Shown: positions 35,986 to 44,824 of the stretch, piece by piece
Numbering within the stretch: the stretch's first letter is position 1
Layout of the letters: every line of letters starts with the position of its first letter
Source of the DNA: Olivibacter sp. XZL3
GTDB taxonomy: Bacteria > Bacteroidota > Bacteroidia > Sphingobacteriales > Sphingobacteriaceae
Direction of reading: 5' to 3'
Length of the DNA stretch: 64,000 nucleotides
Assembly (NCBI RefSeq): GCF_004368405.1
Contig: NZ_SBJH01000008.1
Location: forward strand, 62,001 to 126,000
Position numbers and translations under genes: made by a program
The notes under the pieces: model-generated
What the model was told of the DNA's origin: nothing
Database searches by the model: none
Seen by the model: the letters and a program-made list of their open reading frames with translations, nothing else

Positions 35986-36013
35986 AAACCTCCGAAATCA
36001 CTTCCGGAGGTTT
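35986..36013 (-). terminator. Terminator after sucC
   Basis: AAACCTCCG (35986-35994) pairs with CGGAGGTTT (36005-36013). On the minus strand it follows sucC by 30 bp, and the next bases are ATTGTT. The T-run is weak. Confidence 0.65.
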
Positions 36014-36042
36014 ACTATATGAAATACGTTGGTAATAAAGTG

Positions 36043-37233
36043 CTAAGAAAGTACTTTAGTTACTAGATCGGCTGCTTCTTTTAACTGAATAGCCGAAAAC
36101 ACTTCCAGCCCTGATTCGTCGATAAGTTTTTTCGCTTCTTCTGCGTTGGTACCTTGCAAACGAACAATAATTGGAACAGGAATGTTGCCAATTTCCTGGT
36201 AGGCGTCGATAACCCCTTGCGCTACACGGTCGCAACGCACGATACCACCAAAAATATTGATTAAAATAGCTTTTACGTTCGGATCTTTCAAAATAATGTT
36301 GAATCCAGCTTTCACTGTTTCTGCATTAGCAGTACCGCCAACGTCTAAGAAATTGGCAGGTTCTCCACCGGCTATTTTGATGATGTCCATAGTAGCCATC
36401 GCCAAACCAGCACCGTTTACCATACAACCCACATTTCCGTCTAGCTTTACGTAATTTAAGTTAGAGCGTCCGGCTTCCACCTCTGTAGGATCTTCTTCCG
36501 ATAAATCGCGAAGCTCTGCGTAATCAAGATGACGGTATAATGCATTATCATCCAAATTGACTTTGGCGTCAACAGCTAAAATTTTGTCATCAGAAGTCTT
36601 TAATACCGGATTGATCTCAAACTGTGAGGAATCGGTTGCTTCGTAAGCCTTGTAAAGAGCCGTTACAAATTTGGTCATGTCTTTAAAGGCAGCTCCACTT
36701 AACCCTAAATTAAAAGCAATTTTTCTTGCTTGAAATCCTTGAAGTCCTATTGATGGGTCAATTTCTTCTTTTTGTATGAGATGAGGCGTTTTCTCAGCTA
36801 CTTCTTCGATGTCCATACCACCTTCTGTAGAATACATAATGATATTACGACCGCGTGATCTATCCAATAAAACACTCATGTAAAATTCCTTGGTTTCGCT
36901 AGCTCCTGGATAGTAAACGTCTTGTGCGATGAGTACCTTGTTTACTTTTTTTCCAGCAGGACCGGTCTGAGGAGTTACTAACTGCATACCAATGATTTCT
37001 TTAGATTTCTCTCTAACCTCATCAATATTCTTTGCAAGTTTTACACCGCCGCCTTTTCCACGGCCTCCTGCATGGATTTGCGCTTTTACCACAACCCAGT
37101 CGGAGTTATAATCTTGTTTTAATTTTTTCGCAGCTTCTACCGCTTGTTCAGGATTATCGGCAACAATACCTTCCTGAATGCGAACTCCGAAACTCTTCAG
37201 TATAGCTTTACCTTGATATTCGTGAATGTTCAT
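36043..37233 (-). CDS. sucC: Succinyl-CoA synthetase beta subunit (ADP-forming)
   Basis: A 396-residue ATP-grasp protein that pairs with SucD to convert succinyl-CoA to succinate with ATP formation in the TCA cycle. It has the typical N-terminus MNIHEYQGKAILKSFGV, the ATP-grasp loop HAGGRGKGGGVKLAK, INPVLKTSDDKILAVDAKV, the beta-subunit signature NGAGLAMATMDIIKIAGGEPANFLDVGG and LINIFGGIVRCD. The alpha-subunit gene is not next to it. It is separated from the upstream nuoD by 79 bp and has its own downstream hairpin. Confidence 0.97.
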   Translation of the reverse strand: MNIHEYQGKAILKSFGVRIQEGIVADNPEQAVEAAKKLKQDYNSDWVVVKAQIHAGGRGKGGGVKLAKNIDEVREKSKEIIGMQLVTPQTGPAGKKVNKVLIAQDVYYPGASETKEFYMSVLLDRSRGRNIIMYSTEGGMDIEEVAEKTPHLIQKEEIDPSIGLQGFQARKIAFNLGLSGAAFKDMTKFVTALYKAYEATDSSQFEINPVLKTSDDKILAVDAKVNLDDNALYRHLDYAELRDLSEEDPTEVEAGRSNLNYVKLDGNVGCMVNGAGLAMATMDIIKIAGGEPANFLDVGGTANAETVKAGFNIILKDPNVKAILINIFGGIVRCDRVAQGVIDAYQEIGNIPVPIIVRLQGTNAEEAKKLIDESGLEVFSAIQLKEAADLVTKVLS

Positions 37234-37312
37234 TTTTAAAGAATTTTGGCGTAAAAATAGTATTTTATATTGTATATCACAATGGAATAAAGGGCTAAAA
37301 TTGAATTGGCTT

Positions 37313-38509
37313 TTACCGGTCCACTTCGCCTAGCACAATATCGATAGAGCCCAATATAGCAATTAGGTCGGCGATAAGAATGTTTTTAGACAGCTCCGGT
37401 AAAACGGAAAGATTATTAAAGCTCGGGCCTCTTGCCTTTACGCGTCGAGGAATGTCTGATCGACCGTCGGTTATAAAATAGAAGCCCAGTTCTCCTTTGG
37501 GGTTTTCGGCCCTTATATAATAATCTTGTGCTTTCGGCGATACTTTTTTTGGTACTAAACCACGCGGATCAAAGTCGGGCGTCCGTTTTAGGTCTTTTTG
37601 TAGCCTTTCCAAACATTGCTCGATAATCTTAACCGATTCGACGATCTCGTCAACCCGTACTTTGTAGCGATCCCAGCAATCTCCTTTTTTTCCCATTTCT
37701 CCCTTGCCGATGGGAATCTCAAAGTCTATTTCCGGATATACAGAATATTCGTCTACTCGTCTCAGATCCCATTTTAGGCCCGAGGCGCGTAACATGGGGC
37801 CCGAACACCCATAGTTGATGGCTACTTCTAACGGCAGCTCGCCGACGTTGGCCGTACGCGAAATGAAAATCTGATTGTTGGTTAAGAGCTCGTCCAGTTC
37901 AACCAATTTTGGTTTGAAATATGCCACGAATTCTTCACATCTGTCTTCGAAACCAACCGGTAAATCGTAAAACAAACCGCCGACCCAGATATAATTGTAA
38001 AGCATCCGGGAGCCAGAGGCCCATTCCAACATATTCATGATGTGTTCCCGGTCTCTAAAACACCACATAAAAGGCGTGAATGCGCCGATATCGATGCCGT
38101 AGGTGCCAATAGCTATCAAATGTGAGGCGATCCTGTTTAACTCACAGACTAAGACTCTTATATATTCTATTCTTTTGGGAATCTCTTTCTCAAGGCCGAG
38201 CATACGTTCAACTCCCATTACAAAGGCGTGGCTGTTGTTCATGGAAGCGAGGTAGTCCATGCGATCGGTAAAGGGGATCGTTTTTCCGTAACTCAGAGAT
38301 TCGGCATGCTTCTCAAAACAGCGATGCAAATATCCCATATGAGGAATGACTTCTTTGACAATCTCTCCGTCAGAAATAACTTCCAAACGAAGAACGCCAT
38401 GTGTCGAAGGGTGCTGAGGACCGATGTTGATTATCATTTCCTCGGGAGCTAGTTCCGACATCCTCTTTTCATATGCTTTTAAAGCAGCTTGTGTATCCGT
38501 AGTAGTCAC
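37313..38509 (-). CDS. nuoD: NADH-quinone oxidoreductase subunit D
   Basis: A 398-residue 49-kDa-type subunit of complex I, in the peripheral arm near the quinone site. Signatures are [44 protein letters not shown] and the C-terminal DIVLGEVDR. No ATG precedes the conserved start. GTG at 38509 or TTG at 38512 are the candidates, and I use GTG. It follows nuoC by about 30 bp. Unlike the usual order, the next gene is sucC rather than nuoE. Confidence 0.95.
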   Translation of the reverse strand: MTTTDTQAALKAYEKRMSELAPEEMIINIGPQHPSTHGVLRLEVISDGEIVKEVIPHMGYLHRCFEKHAESLSYGKTIPFTDRMDYLASMNNSHAFVMGVERMLGLEKEIPKRIEYIRVLVCELNRIASHLIAIGTYGIDIGAFTPFMWCFRDREHIMNMLEWASGSRMLYNYIWVGGLFYDLPVGFEDRCEEFVAYFKPKLVELDELLTNNQIFISRTANVGELPLEVAINYGCSGPMLRASGLKWDLRRVDEYSVYPEIDFEIPIGKGEMGKKGDCWDRYKVRVDEIVESVKIIEQCLERLQKDLKRTPDFDPRGLVPKKVSPKAQDYYIRAENPKGELGFYFITDGRSDIPRRVKARGPSFNNLSVLPELSKNILIADLIAILGSIDIVLGEVDR

Positions 38510-38542
38510 CAATATTATCTTTTCCTAAGGTGGTGTGTTGAA

Positions 38543-39037
38543 TTAGTTTATTGGAATGCCATGATAGCTTTCAGCGTCTTGATAGTCCCTTCTTAAAGGA
38601 TACCCTTTCCAGTCATCAGGCAGCAAAATGCGTCTTAGATCAGGGTGACCATTAAAGAAAACACCCACTAAATCGTAGGCTTCGCGCTCGTGCCAATCCG
38701 CAGTGCGCCATACCGAGCTGACGCTATCAATAGACGGCAGGATCGATTCATCGCGTAGGTCGTCAAGTTTTACCTTTAGCGTTAGTTGCGTTTTATGTGG
38801 AATAGACGCCAAATGATAAACGACCCCAAAACCTTCGTTAGGACCGTAATCAATCGCTGAAATACACGATAGAAAGTCGAACCAGGTTTCCTTATTTTGC
38901 CGTAGCTCCTTGCAGATGTCTAACAGGAAATCAGCATGGACGATTAAAGCAGGCTGTAGTCCTTGAAGCTCTTCATCCACTATGCAAGTGTCGCCGAAGC
39001 GCTTCGTTAGTATATTTTTTATTTTTGTAAGGTCCAT
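38543..39037 (-). CDS. nuoC: NADH-quinone oxidoreductase subunit C
   Basis: A 164-residue 30-kDa-type subunit. The family signature WHEREAYDLVGVFFNGHPDLRRILLPDDW-like block is intact, followed by GYPLRRDYQ. NuoC docks next to NuoD, and the two are encoded together here (separate genes, not fused as NuoCD). The gene starts 2 nt after the stop of pdxH, so it is in the same transcript. nuoA and nuoB are not upstream. Confidence 0.96.
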   Translation of the reverse strand: MDLTKIKNILTKRFGDTCIVDEELQGLQPALIVHADFLLDICKELRQNKETWFDFLSCISAIDYGPNEGFGVVYHLASIPHKTQLTLKVKLDDLRDESILPSIDSVSSVWRTADWHEREAYDLVGVFFNGHPDLRRILLPDDWKGYPLRRDYQDAESYHGIPIN

Positions 39038-39039
39038 CT

Positions 39040-39693
39040 TTAAGGTGCTAAGCGATCAATTGTCCACACATTATTTGTTACATCCCTCGTATACAGAATC
39101 CGGTCATGCAACCTATTTTGCCTGCCCTGCCAAAATTCGATAGCAGAAGGCACGACTTTATAACCGCCCCAATGTGGAGGTTTGGGTACATTTTGGTCCT
39201 TGTATTTTTCGAAAACCCGTTTGAGGTTTTCTTCCAGTACCGTTCGGTTAGCTATAACATCACTCTGTGGAGATGCCCAGGCTCCGAGTTGACTTCCGAT
39301 CGGTCTGCTATGGAAATAAGCTTCTGAACTATATTCATCCACTTTTTCTATCGCTCCCCGAACACGAATCTGCCTTTGTAAAGCCGGCCAAAAAAACACG
39401 AGACAAGCTCGATGATTGGCCTCGATCTCCCGCGCTTTTTGACTGTTGTAATTCGTATAGAACACGAAGGCGCCGTTTTCGATATCTTTCAGTAACACAA
39501 TACGCGCATCTGGCGAACCGTCAGCGTCGGTGGTAGCCAAGGTCATCGCGTTAACTTCCACCACCCCTGCATCGATAGCTTCTGCAAACCATCGCTCGAA
39601 TTGACTAATCGGATCGCTCTCCAGTTGGTTTTCGTTCAATTCTCCCAATCTATAATCTGTTCTAATATCTTCAATATGTAATTCCTTGTTCAT
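39040..39693 (-). CDS. pdxH: Pyridoxamine 5'-phosphate oxidase
   Basis: A 217-residue FMN flavoprotein that oxidises pyridoxamine or pyridoxine 5'-phosphate to PLP. Motifs are NAMTLATTDADGSPDARIVLLK (FMN binding), FYTNYNSQKAREIE, FFWPALQRQIRVRGAIEK and the C-terminal family signature EFWQGRQNRLHDRILY. The length is as in E. coli PdxH. It heads an operon with nuoC-nuoD and is divergent from yqgE. Confidence 0.96.
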   Translation of the reverse strand: MNKELHIEDIRTDYRLGELNENQLESDPISQFERWFAEAIDAGVVEVNAMTLATTDADGSPDARIVLLKDIENGAFVFYTNYNSQKAREIEANHRACLVFFWPALQRQIRVRGAIEKVDEYSSEAYFHSRPIGSQLGAWASPQSDVIANRTVLEENLKRVFEKYKDQNVPKPPHWGGYKVVPSAIEFWQGRQNRLHDRILYTRDVTNNVWTIDRLAP

Positions 39694-39710
39694 AGCTAGC
39701 TCTTCTTCTA

Positions 39711-39718
39711 CAAACTTA
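39711..39718 (-). promoter_or_regulatory. -7 box (TAAGTTTG) of pdxH-nuoC-nuoD promoter
   Basis: A perfect TAnnTTTG on the minus strand, 17 nt upstream of the pdxH ATG. Confidence 0.6.
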
Positions 39719-39796
39719 AAAAAACGTAGCCATTTATTCGTTTAAATATTGTAAATTGAGGGTAAATTCACGTACTACCAACAAAAATTTCGGCCC

Positions 39797-39804
39797 TATA
39801 TTTG
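39797..39804 (+). promoter_or_regulatory. -7 box (TATATTTG) of yqgE promoter
   Basis: A perfect TAnnTTTG match 38 nt upstream of the yqgE ATG. Together with the pdxH box it makes a compact divergent promoter region of 149 bp. Confidence 0.6.
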
Positions 39805-39842
39805 TTAGACTTATAGCGTTTTACGAATAGAAATTTATTCTC

Positions 39843-40409
39843 ATGCTTAGTAATTTTAACCCGCAACAAGGCAGTTTATTACTTTCGGAACCTTTCATGC
39901 TCGACCCTAATTTCCAACGTTCGGTTGTACTTTTATGTGAACATAACGAAGAGGAAGGCTCTGTGGGGCTCGTGCTAAACCAGCCCAGTTCTCTTCTGCT
40001 AAAGGATGTTATGTCGGATATGCCCAATGCTGAATACCAGTTGTTTGTAGGAGGACCGGTAGGGCAGGACAGCGTACAATTTGTTCACAAATGCTATGAT
40101 CGTTTGAATAGTGGAATCGAAATAAGAGAGAACTTGTTTTGGGGCGGCAATTTCGAGGCATTAAAACTACTGATAAACGACCAAGCGATAGGGCTTGACG
40201 AGATTAAGTTTTTTATTGGCTACTCCGGTTGGTCCGGCGGTCAGCTAACCAAAGAAATCAAGGAGAATACCTGGATGATAGGCAACAGCTTTAATCCAGA
40301 CATCGTGTTTGTTAATGACGAAGAGAACTTGTGGAAGGAAGCTGTGGTGAGCTTAGGCCCAAGGTACGCGCACGTGGCAGGGTTTCCGCAGAATCCGATG
40401 TGGAATTGA
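39843..40409 (+). CDS. YqgE/AlgH family protein
   Basis: A 188-residue protein of the UPF0301 family. It has the typical opening GSLLLSEPFMLDPNFQRSVVLLCEH, then GLVLNQPS, FVGGPVGQDSVQFVH, FIGYSGWSGGQLTKEI and the end PRYAHVAGFPQNP. The family is widespread and has been linked to alginate regulation in Pseudomonas (AlgH). The molecular function is not settled. Position next to pdxH is common in Bacteroidota. Confidence 0.92.
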   Translation: MLSNFNPQQGSLLLSEPFMLDPNFQRSVVLLCEHNEEEGSVGLVLNQPSSLLLKDVMSDMPNAEYQLFVGGPVGQDSVQFVHKCYDRLNSGIEIRENLFWGGNFEALKLLINDQAIGLDEIKFFIGYSGWSGGQLTKEIKENTWMIGNSFNPDIVFVNDEENLWKEAVVSLGPRYAHVAGFPQNPMWN

Positions 40410-40529
40410 TTTTATTAGACATAAAGACACAGGTAGCAGGACATATGACCAGTTTGCAAGACCATCAAGCATAAGCTGCTGAGACGATCCCTGATATTTG
40501 ATGCCTTAGTCCTGATACCTTTGTTGCTA

Positions 40530-41975
40530 TTAGTTTTCCCGCTTCAGCCCGTATTTTTCTATCTTGCTATAGAGGTGGCTTCGTTGAATTTCGATATCAT
40601 CAGCCGTTTTTGATACGTTCCAAGCGTTATTTTCCAACTTGTATTTTATATATTCTCTTTCAGCGAAATCCTTGTACTCTTGGAAAGAAGAGAACTGATC
40701 AAAGTGGTTCAATCCATTGATACTACCATGATGAGCAGGTTCTGACGCTGAGAAAGAGGTGCCGTTTGCGCCGCCGCCTATGCTTGTTGCACTTTCAGTC
40801 ATTTCGGTTACTGGCCCGCCCGGATTAGCATACGCGTATACATCCTTATCGGTGATGGACTTATCACTTAAAATGATGAGACGTTCTACCATGTTTCTCA
40901 ACTCGCGAATATTACCCGTCCAAGGAAGCGATTTTAGTGCTTCAATGGCGCTGCTGGTTATTTTTTTGATGGGCATTCCATAGTCTGTGCAAATTTCTTC
41001 ACAAAACTGCTCCGCTATAATAGGGATATCGGATCTTCTTTCGGAAAGAGGCGGCACGTGTATAAGGATCACGCTCAGGCGATGATAAAGGTCCATCCGG
41101 AAATTGCCTAGTTCGATCTCCTTCAACAGATCTTTGTTGGTTGCCGCTATGACGCGAACGTTTACTTCAATTTCCTTATCGCCTCCTACACGGGTTATCT
41201 TATTTTCCTGCAATGCCCGGAGTACTTTTGCCTGGGCAGAAAGACTCATGTCACCTATTTCGTCTAAAAACAAGGTGCCTCGATCGGCCTGCTCAAATTT
41301 ACCTATGCGTTGTTTGACTGCCGATGTAAAGGATCCTTTTTCATGGCCGAACAACTCACTTTCAATCAGCTCCGAGGGTATCGCGGCACAATTCACTTCA
41401 ATCAACGGTGAGTTAGCCCGATTTGATTTCTCGTGGAGCCACCTAGCTACCAATTCTTTACCACTACCGTTCGCTCCGGTTATCAAAACGCGGGCGTCGG
41501 TGGGTGCTACGCGATCTATTGTTTCCTTAATTTTAGATATAGCCTCGGATTCGCCGAGTATTTCTCTCGTTTTGCTGACGCGACGTTTTAAAACTTTTGT
41601 TTCCGTAACTAATGTGCCGCGTTCAAGCGCATTTCTTACCGTAATAAGTAATCGATTTAAATCCGGCGGTTTAGAGATAAAGTCGTATGCTCCTTTTTTG
41701 CTTGCTTCAACGGCCGTTTCAACCGTACCGTGCCCAGATATCATTATGAAAGGAAGATCCGGTTTAATGGCCTGCGCTTCGGTAAGCACTTCCATCCCGT
41801 CCATTCTGCCCATCTTTATATCGCACAATACCAAGTTGATGTTATCTCTTTTGATAATTTCAAGCCCCTCCAAACCATTATCAACGTCAACAACCTGATA
41901 ATCCTCGTATTCCAGAATTTCCCTTAACGTGCTTCTAATCGCCCGTTCATCATCAATGATTAATATTTTAGTCAT
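40530..41975 (-). CDS. NtrC-family sigma-54-dependent response regulator
   Basis: A 481-residue protein with three domains. The N-terminal receiver has acidic D8/D9, the phospho-acceptor D52 (LCDIKMGRMDG) and the switch lysine in FISKPPD. The central AAA+ domain has a Walker A variant TGANGSGKE and Walker B TLFLDEIGDMS. The sigma-54-contact loop reads GSFTSA instead of GAFTGA. A Ser/Gly-rich linker follows, then a Fis-type HTH (NNAWNVSKTADDIEIQRSHLYSKIEKYGL). It should activate RpoN promoters when phosphorylated. No partner histidine kinase is adjacent. Confidence 0.93.
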   Translation of the reverse strand: MTKILIIDDERAIRSTLREILEYEDYQVVDVDNGLEGLEIIKRDNINLVLCDIKMGRMDGMEVLTEAQAIKPDLPFIMISGHGTVETAVEASKKGAYDFISKPPDLNRLLITVRNALERGTLVTETKVLKRRVSKTREILGESEAISKIKETIDRVAPTDARVLITGANGSGKELVARWLHEKSNRANSPLIEVNCAAIPSELIESELFGHEKGSFTSAVKQRIGKFEQADRGTLFLDEIGDMSLSAQAKVLRALQENKITRVGGDKEIEVNVRVIAATNKDLLKEIELGNFRMDLYHRLSVILIHVPPLSERRSDIPIIAEQFCEEICTDYGMPIKKITSSAIEALKSLPWTGNIRELRNMVERLIILSDKSITDKDVYAYANPGGPVTEMTESATSIGGGANGTSFSASEPAHHGSINGLNHFDQFSSFQEYKDFAEREYIKYKLENNAWNVSKTADDIEIQRSHLYSKIEKYGLKREN

Positions 41976-42021
41976 AATTGTTTATTGCGTTAAAAACCGC
42001 AATCTTTATGCTGTTTAAGTT

Positions 42022-42027
42022 AAAAAA
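42022..42027 (-). terminator. U-run ending rnpB
   Basis: Six consecutive T residues on the minus strand directly after the P1 3' strand of rnpB. The P1 helix itself may act as the terminator stem. Confidence 0.5.
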
Positions 42028-42393
42028 GCAAGCCTATAAGCCGGGTTCTGTCCCCACCCAAAGGTGAGCTTCTATCATTTATCTAGCCTTACAATCACTT
42101 GTAAGGTCTAACGACCTACCCATTCTGAATCCGCCAAAGGCGGAGAGAGCGAGCAACCCTACATTCAGAACCTATTTGGTCTTTCAATTCCCGGGGTTTA
42201 CCGCAATGTATGTCACCATACAAGGCCGTGAGCTCTTACCTCACGTTTTCACCCTTATCTCATTTTATTGAGACGGTTTGTTTTCTGTGGCACTTTCCGT
42301 TCCCGGTTAACCGGGACCTTCCCGTTAGGAAGCGAGATGCTCTGTATTGCCCGGACTTTCCTCCTCACAACGTGCGGCGATAGAACGGCTTGC
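42028..42393 (-). ncRNA. rnpB: RNase P RNA, bacterial type A
   Basis: A 366-nt catalytic RNA of RNase P, which removes 5' leaders from pre-tRNA. The minus strand contains the universal core GAGGAAAGTCCGGGCA near the 5' end and ACAGAACCCGGCTTAT near the 3' end. The ends are defined by the P1 helix: GCAAGCC at the 5' end pairs exactly with GGCTTGC at the 3' end. Internal hairpins such as CCCGGTTAACCGGG and AAAACGTGAGG-type segments fit P3/P12 and J regions of type A. A -7 box lies 6 nt upstream of the 5' end. Confidence 0.95.
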
Positions 42394-42399
42394 ATCATG

Positions 42400-42407
42400 C
42401 AAACCTA
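42400..42407 (-). promoter_or_regulatory. -7 box (TAGGTTTG) of rnpB promoter
   Basis: A perfect TAnnTTTG. Its last base lies 7 nt upstream of the first P1 base, which fixes the box-to-start spacing for this genome to within a few bases. Confidence 0.75.
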
Positions 42408-42500
42408 CTACAAAAATATCAAAATAAGAAATGGATTGACTAGTATTTAGTACAAATTAGCTAGGTGACGCGCTATGGAATCCATTTAACCTAATCTGCT

Positions 42501-42959
42501 CTATCTATCAATAGAGCGGGCGCTATTCTTTGCGGCACAATTCTTTAAGTGGACTGAAACCTCCTCCGTATCGATCAGCCCGAGTTCGTTTCCGAAGGCA
42601 TTCCCGACATAGGTCAGGATATAAGCAATTTCCTGGTCTGTTAATGCCGGGTTAGCCGGCATTTCGGTATCGAAGGTGCGGTTGTCTACGATTAATTCCT
42701 TATGTAAGCCATGCTTTACAATACAAGCTAGCTCATGCCGTATAGAGCGCACAAAGGCCGTATCCGTTAGCGGAGGATAGAGGTTGCCTAGGCCTTCGCC
42801 TTTGGCGCCGTGACAATTTTCGCATTTAGCGCTATACAATGATTGCCCATTCGTGAAAAATTGCGCCTTTTTTATTTCTTGTTGACCCTGACATCCATTG
42901 ATAACACAGGTAATAACCGCTAGAAAGAAACAGACCAATATCAGACTATTTTTTGTCAT
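42501..42959 (-). CDS. Cytochrome c lipoprotein (class I)
   Basis: A 152-residue protein with a lipoprotein-like signal (VITCVINGC). A single c-type haem domain has the haem-binding CENCHG, preceded by NGQSLYSAKC and followed by the axial-ligand region DTEMPANPALTDQEIAYILTYV. It is probably membrane-tethered in the periplasm, shuttling electrons to an oxidase. Its start overlaps the end of the SCO gene by 14 nt, so it is the last gene of a three-gene operon. Confidence 0.9.
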   Translation of the reverse strand: MTKNSLILVCFFLAVITCVINGCQGQQEIKKAQFFTNGQSLYSAKCENCHGAKGEGLGNLYPPLTDTAFVRSIRHELACIVKHGLHKELIVDNRTFDTEMPANPALTDQEIAYILTYVGNAFGNELGLIDTEEVSVHLKNCAAKNSARSIDR

Positions 42960-43590
42960 TGCTATATTCGCTCAACAGTATATCCATATCACGCATGAGT
43001 TGCGCCACTTGATCGTCATTTGTTCCGTCATACGCACCGCGGATTCGCTTCTCTTTGTCTATTAAAATAAACCAACCCTGATGCTCAAAACCTCCTGGAG
43101 CCTCTGCATCTTCTTTAGCGTAGACCATATATTTGTCGGCCATCGTATAGATATCTTGTTGGGAGCCATGGACAAATTGCCATTGATTGCCCTCCACGCC
43201 TAACTTGTCTGCATATCTTTTTAGTACCCAAGGGGTGTCGTACTTCGAGTCGATACTATGCGAAAGGATTTTCACTTCACTGTTTCCCTGATATTTGTTC
43301 AGAACCTTTAATAAATTTTTGCTCATAGTCGGGCAAATGCTTGGGCAGGAGGTAAAAAAGAAATCCGCTACGTATATACTGTTGTCAAAATCCTTACTTG
43401 TTACCGCCATACTATCCTGATTAATAAAAGTGAAGGAGGGAATGGTCTGGTATATGGTATCTGTAATTGATTTACCGTTTACTTCCTTGGTTACCGCTTC
43501 ACGTTCACCAAGTATGGGCAGTCTTTTTTGTTCTTCTTGTGCACATGCCCACAGCATTAAGCTTATGGCAAAGCTAACATATTTCTTCAT
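42946..43590 (-). CDS. SCO1/SenC family copper/thiol protein
   Basis: A 214-residue lipoprotein from the ATG at 43590, chosen because it gives a signal with lipobox LWAC; the ORF extends further upstream. The thioredoxin-like SCO domain has the copper-binding FFFTSCPSICPTM (CxxxC) and the distal histidine in GGFEHQGWFILIDK. SCO proteins deliver copper to CuA of cytochrome c oxidase or reduce its cysteines. Clustering with a cytochrome c supports a respiratory role. No oxidase genes are in the window. Confidence 0.93.
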   Translation of the reverse strand: MKKYVSFAISLMLWACAQEEQKRLPILGEREAVTKEVNGKSITDTIYQTIPSFTFINQDSMAVTSKDFDNSIYVADFFFTSCPSICPTMSKNLLKVLNKYQGNSEVKILSHSIDSKYDTPWVLKRYADKLGVEGNQWQFVHGSQQDIYTMADKYMVYAKEDAEAPGGFEHQGWFILIDKEKRIRGAYDGTNDDQVAQLMRDMDILLSEYSNDKK

Positions 43591-43612
43591 TTGCGGTTTT
43601 TTGTTTAATAAA

Positions 43613-44050
43613 CTATTTGTATTTTGAAAGAACCCGTTGGCTTTCCTCCTCGGCTTCATTAAATTTCTCTTTAAGTGCCTTGATTTTCGTCAGCTCGTTT
43701 TTGAAATAGGCCTCAATTTCTTCTGGCTTTTTGTCTTCCTGCGCGGGTTCAAAGTTATGCATCCAGTCAGTCATTTCCTCATTGACCTCGGTAAGTTTTG
43801 ATTGCAGTTTAGTTAACTGCGCTTTCTCTTGCGCGGTGTCGAGTGAGGGATTTGCCTGTTTCAGGCTATCCATCTTTGTAAGTAGAATACCCACTTTCAG
43901 ATTGTCACGTACGAATGTGCCCATTTTTGGCATAATAGAATCATGAACAGCAATGACTTCCTGCTGCAACACTACATGATGATTTGCAGTATTGTCGCAG
44001 GCGGCGATACTCAGAGCCATGGCTAGGGACAAGAAAATGTATTTCTTCAT
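43613..44050 (-). CDS. Coiled-coil lipoprotein upstream of SCO
   Basis: A 145-residue protein with a lipoprotein signal (MKKYIFLSLAMALSIAAC) and a mature part that is almost all helical and charged (KLQSKLTEVNEEM, KNELTKIKALKEKFNEAEEESQRVL). No catalytic motif is visible. It lies 22 bp before the SCO gene in the same operon, so a structural or assembly role in the periplasm is possible. I do not recognise a defined family. Confidence 0.72.
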   Translation of the reverse strand: MKKYIFLSLAMALSIAACDNTANHHVVLQQEVIAVHDSIMPKMGTFVRDNLKVGILLTKMDSLKQANPSLDTAQEKAQLTKLQSKLTEVNEEMTDWMHNFEPAQEDKKPEEIEAYFKNELTKIKALKEKFNEAEEESQRVLSKYK

Positions 44051-44118
44051 TGTTATGTATTGTTGTTTAATTGAAATATTCTTATTTATATAGGATGTAT
44101 GGTTCGTTTACCAGTCGA

Positions 44119-44748
44119 CTAGATGGCGGCTGGCATATAAAACTCGGCTTCCTTCGTTGTGCTAACTTTTACAATTCCAGCGAGTATCATGTTCACTAAC
44201 AAACGCTGTGTTTTCCTTCTCGATAGCTTTAAATGCTTGCAGATGTCGATCAATAAAGCTCTATCGTTTTCGTGTAAAAAGGTAAGCAATTGCTTTTCCT
44301 TATCTGTATAGGTGATCAGTACGCCTTCGGTATCGGTATGCCGTTTAAGCACATCAACCACCACCTTGCCTGCTAAAATACTTTTGTCTTTCACTCGTAT
44401 ATAAACCCACCACTTACCGTCTTCGCCCAAAGCGTAATGCGGTTTTAAGTCGCTCTCTGGTATTTCTGCAATAAGCACCAGTTTGTCGTCCACAAAAGTC
44501 TCGTCAAATCTGATCTCAATCGCCGGTTTGCAATACCGATAAGCCGCACGCTCAAGAATATATCGTTCTTCATCTTCATTTTTTACTCCGATAATATGGC
44601 CATCATCGGCAACTCCGATAAGGAGTTTCCCGCCTTTGTTGTTAGCAAAGGCAACCAATGTTTTCGCGATCTTATTTTCATTGCTGATTTTATTTTTAAA
44701 ATCGATTTGTTCGCCTTCGCCCTGTAGTATCGTTGCTTTTAACCTCAT
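44119..44748 (-). CDS. AlbA_2 domain (Schlafen-like) helix-turn-helix protein
   Basis: A 209-residue protein. The N-terminal AlbA_2 domain is recognised by EGEQIDFKNKISNENKIAKTLVAFANNKGGKLLIGVADDG and the late WWVYIRVKDKS. The C-terminal 70 residues are a winged helix (LLIDICKHLKLSRRKTQRLLVNMILAGIVKV). Such proteins are presumed transcriptional regulators or nucleic-acid-binding proteins, and some belong to defence loci, but no defence genes are nearby. The ligand and targets are unknown. Confidence 0.85.
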   Translation of the reverse strand: MRLKATILQGEGEQIDFKNKISNENKIAKTLVAFANNKGGKLLIGVADDGHIIGVKNEDEERYILERAAYRYCKPAIEIRFDETFVDDKLVLIAEIPESDLKPHYALGEDGKWWVYIRVKDKSILAGKVVVDVLKRHTDTEGVLITYTDKEKQLLTFLHENDRALLIDICKHLKLSRRKTQRLLVNMILAGIVKVSTTKEAEFYMPAAI

Positions 44749-44824
44749 CTTGTTAGCGTATTGTTTTAAGAAAACAGAAGGAGATGCTTCTGCTGATTTA
44801 TCCTAAAATAAAGGTTCCGTTCCG

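Noticed and set aside
41104-41898. 264-codon plus-strand ORF
   Set aside because: It is fully antisense to the NtrC-type activator, whose domains are unambiguous. It is Ser-rich with no family features.
44119-44748. Possible defence gene (Schlafen-like AlbA_2)
   Set aside because: The domain is real, but no partner nuclease, toxin or restriction genes are nearby, so a defence system is not supported.
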